The notes under the pieces were generated by a model. The model was not told where the DNA came from, ran no database searches, and saw nothing but the letters and a program-made list of their open reading frames with translations. 64,000 nucleotides of DNA, taken from assembly GCF_028288225.1 (NCBI RefSeq), contig NZ_JAQBOC010000088.1, forward strand, positions 158,635 through 222,634, in the 5' to 3' direction. Both the position numbers and the translations under genes were made by a program. This DNA comes from Mucilaginibacter sp. (GTDB lineage Bacteria > Bacteroidota > Bacteroidia > Sphingobacteriales > Sphingobacteriaceae). Of the stretch, positions 63,853 through 64,000 are shown piece after piece. Every line of letters begins with the position of its first letter. The stretch's first letter is position 1.

Positions 63853-64000
63853 ATGATTACCGGAAAGTATATCGATCCTTTAGTTGACTTCGCCTTCAAG
63901 AAAATATTTGGCAGCGAACCTAATAAAGATCTGCTAATTGCTTTTTTAAATGAAGTATTTCGTGGTCGAAAACATATTGTCGATCTGGTGTACAATAAGA
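63853..64000 (+). CDS. Rpn family recombination-promoting nuclease (PD-(D/E)XK), partial
   Basis: The first 49 residues of a gene that runs past the window. MITGKYIDPLVDFAFKKIF followed by SEPNKDLLIAFLNEVF is the typical N-terminus of Rpn/PD-(D/E)XK transposase-like proteins, which cut DNA and promote RecA-independent recombination. The catalytic residues lie beyond the edge, so activity cannot be judged. Confidence 0.8.
   Translation, partial: MITGKYIDPLVDFAFKKIFGSEPNKDLLIAFLNEVFRGRKHIVDLVYNK

Overview
The window looks like a chromosomal segment of a Bacteroidota bacterium of the Sphingobacteriaceae, closest in style to Mucilaginibacter or Pedobacter. That is inferred from the gene families: GH97 and GH127 enzymes, a type IX secretion C-terminal domain of the gliding-motility type, LytTR regulators, DUF2851, DUF3078 and PspC proteins, a ROK regulator, and rare Shine-Dalgarno sites. 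The G+C content is moderate. I see no rRNA, tRNA or CRISPR array. The glycoside hydrolases (GH3 fragment, GH97, GH16, GH127, GH13) are scattered and no SusC/SusD pair is present, so this is not one polysaccharide utilisation locus.

Layout. 0-5.6 kb: the end of a GH3 enzyme, a ROK regulator followed by small enzymes (DUF1801, GNAT, HAD), and a PAS histidine kinase. 5.7-11 kb: an NRAMP-like transporter convergent with a four-gene minus-strand operon. That operon encodes a ferritin-like (VioB-type) protein, a cysteine-rich protein with repeated C-x5-C spacing, a DUF692/MNIO enzyme and its DUF2063 partner. It looks like a peptide-modification (RiPP-type) system. 11-35 kb: housekeeping and signalling genes, including a membrane MutS-like ATPase, a LytS/LytTR pair behind an acyltransferase, CbpA/CbpM, YceI, a seven-repeat FG-GAP protein, GH97, a Gfo/Idh/MocA oxidoreductase and an ABC exporter. 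35.7-38.9 kb: a BlaI/BlaR1-type pair plus a secreted protein; the BlaR1-like C-terminus and the secreted protein share long arrays of the same heptad. 39-49 kb: chorismate mutase, GH16, a tiny His-rich lipoprotein, an NHL-repeat type IX secretion substrate, a hybrid kinase, an AraC regulator and DUF983. 49.5-58.5 kb: GH127, a GIY-YIG gene enclosed by hairpin elements, a RepA-like helicase with a Toprim/zinc-ribbon protein, and a DUF885 hydrolase. 59-64 kb: a GH13 lipoprotein, a response regulator, an orphan antitoxin-like gene, thymidine kinase, an acidic conserved protein and the start of an Rpn-type nuclease.

The most unusual feature of the non-coding DNA is its repeats. About seventeen gaps carry degenerate tandem units of 7, 8 or (once) 9 bases, often as two opposed arms that could fold into a hairpin. 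Each locus has its own unit, and at several loci the array runs into a neighbouring gene and supplies its last codons or its stop. A second class is 95-175 bp elements with ends like CGTCATTGCGAGG. Four similar copies lie between 52.5 and 56.6 kb, and one related element with a perfect 30-bp inverted repeat lies just upstream of the GIY-YIG gene.

All calls come from reading the sequence and translations. No database search was run, so family names rest on recognised motifs.
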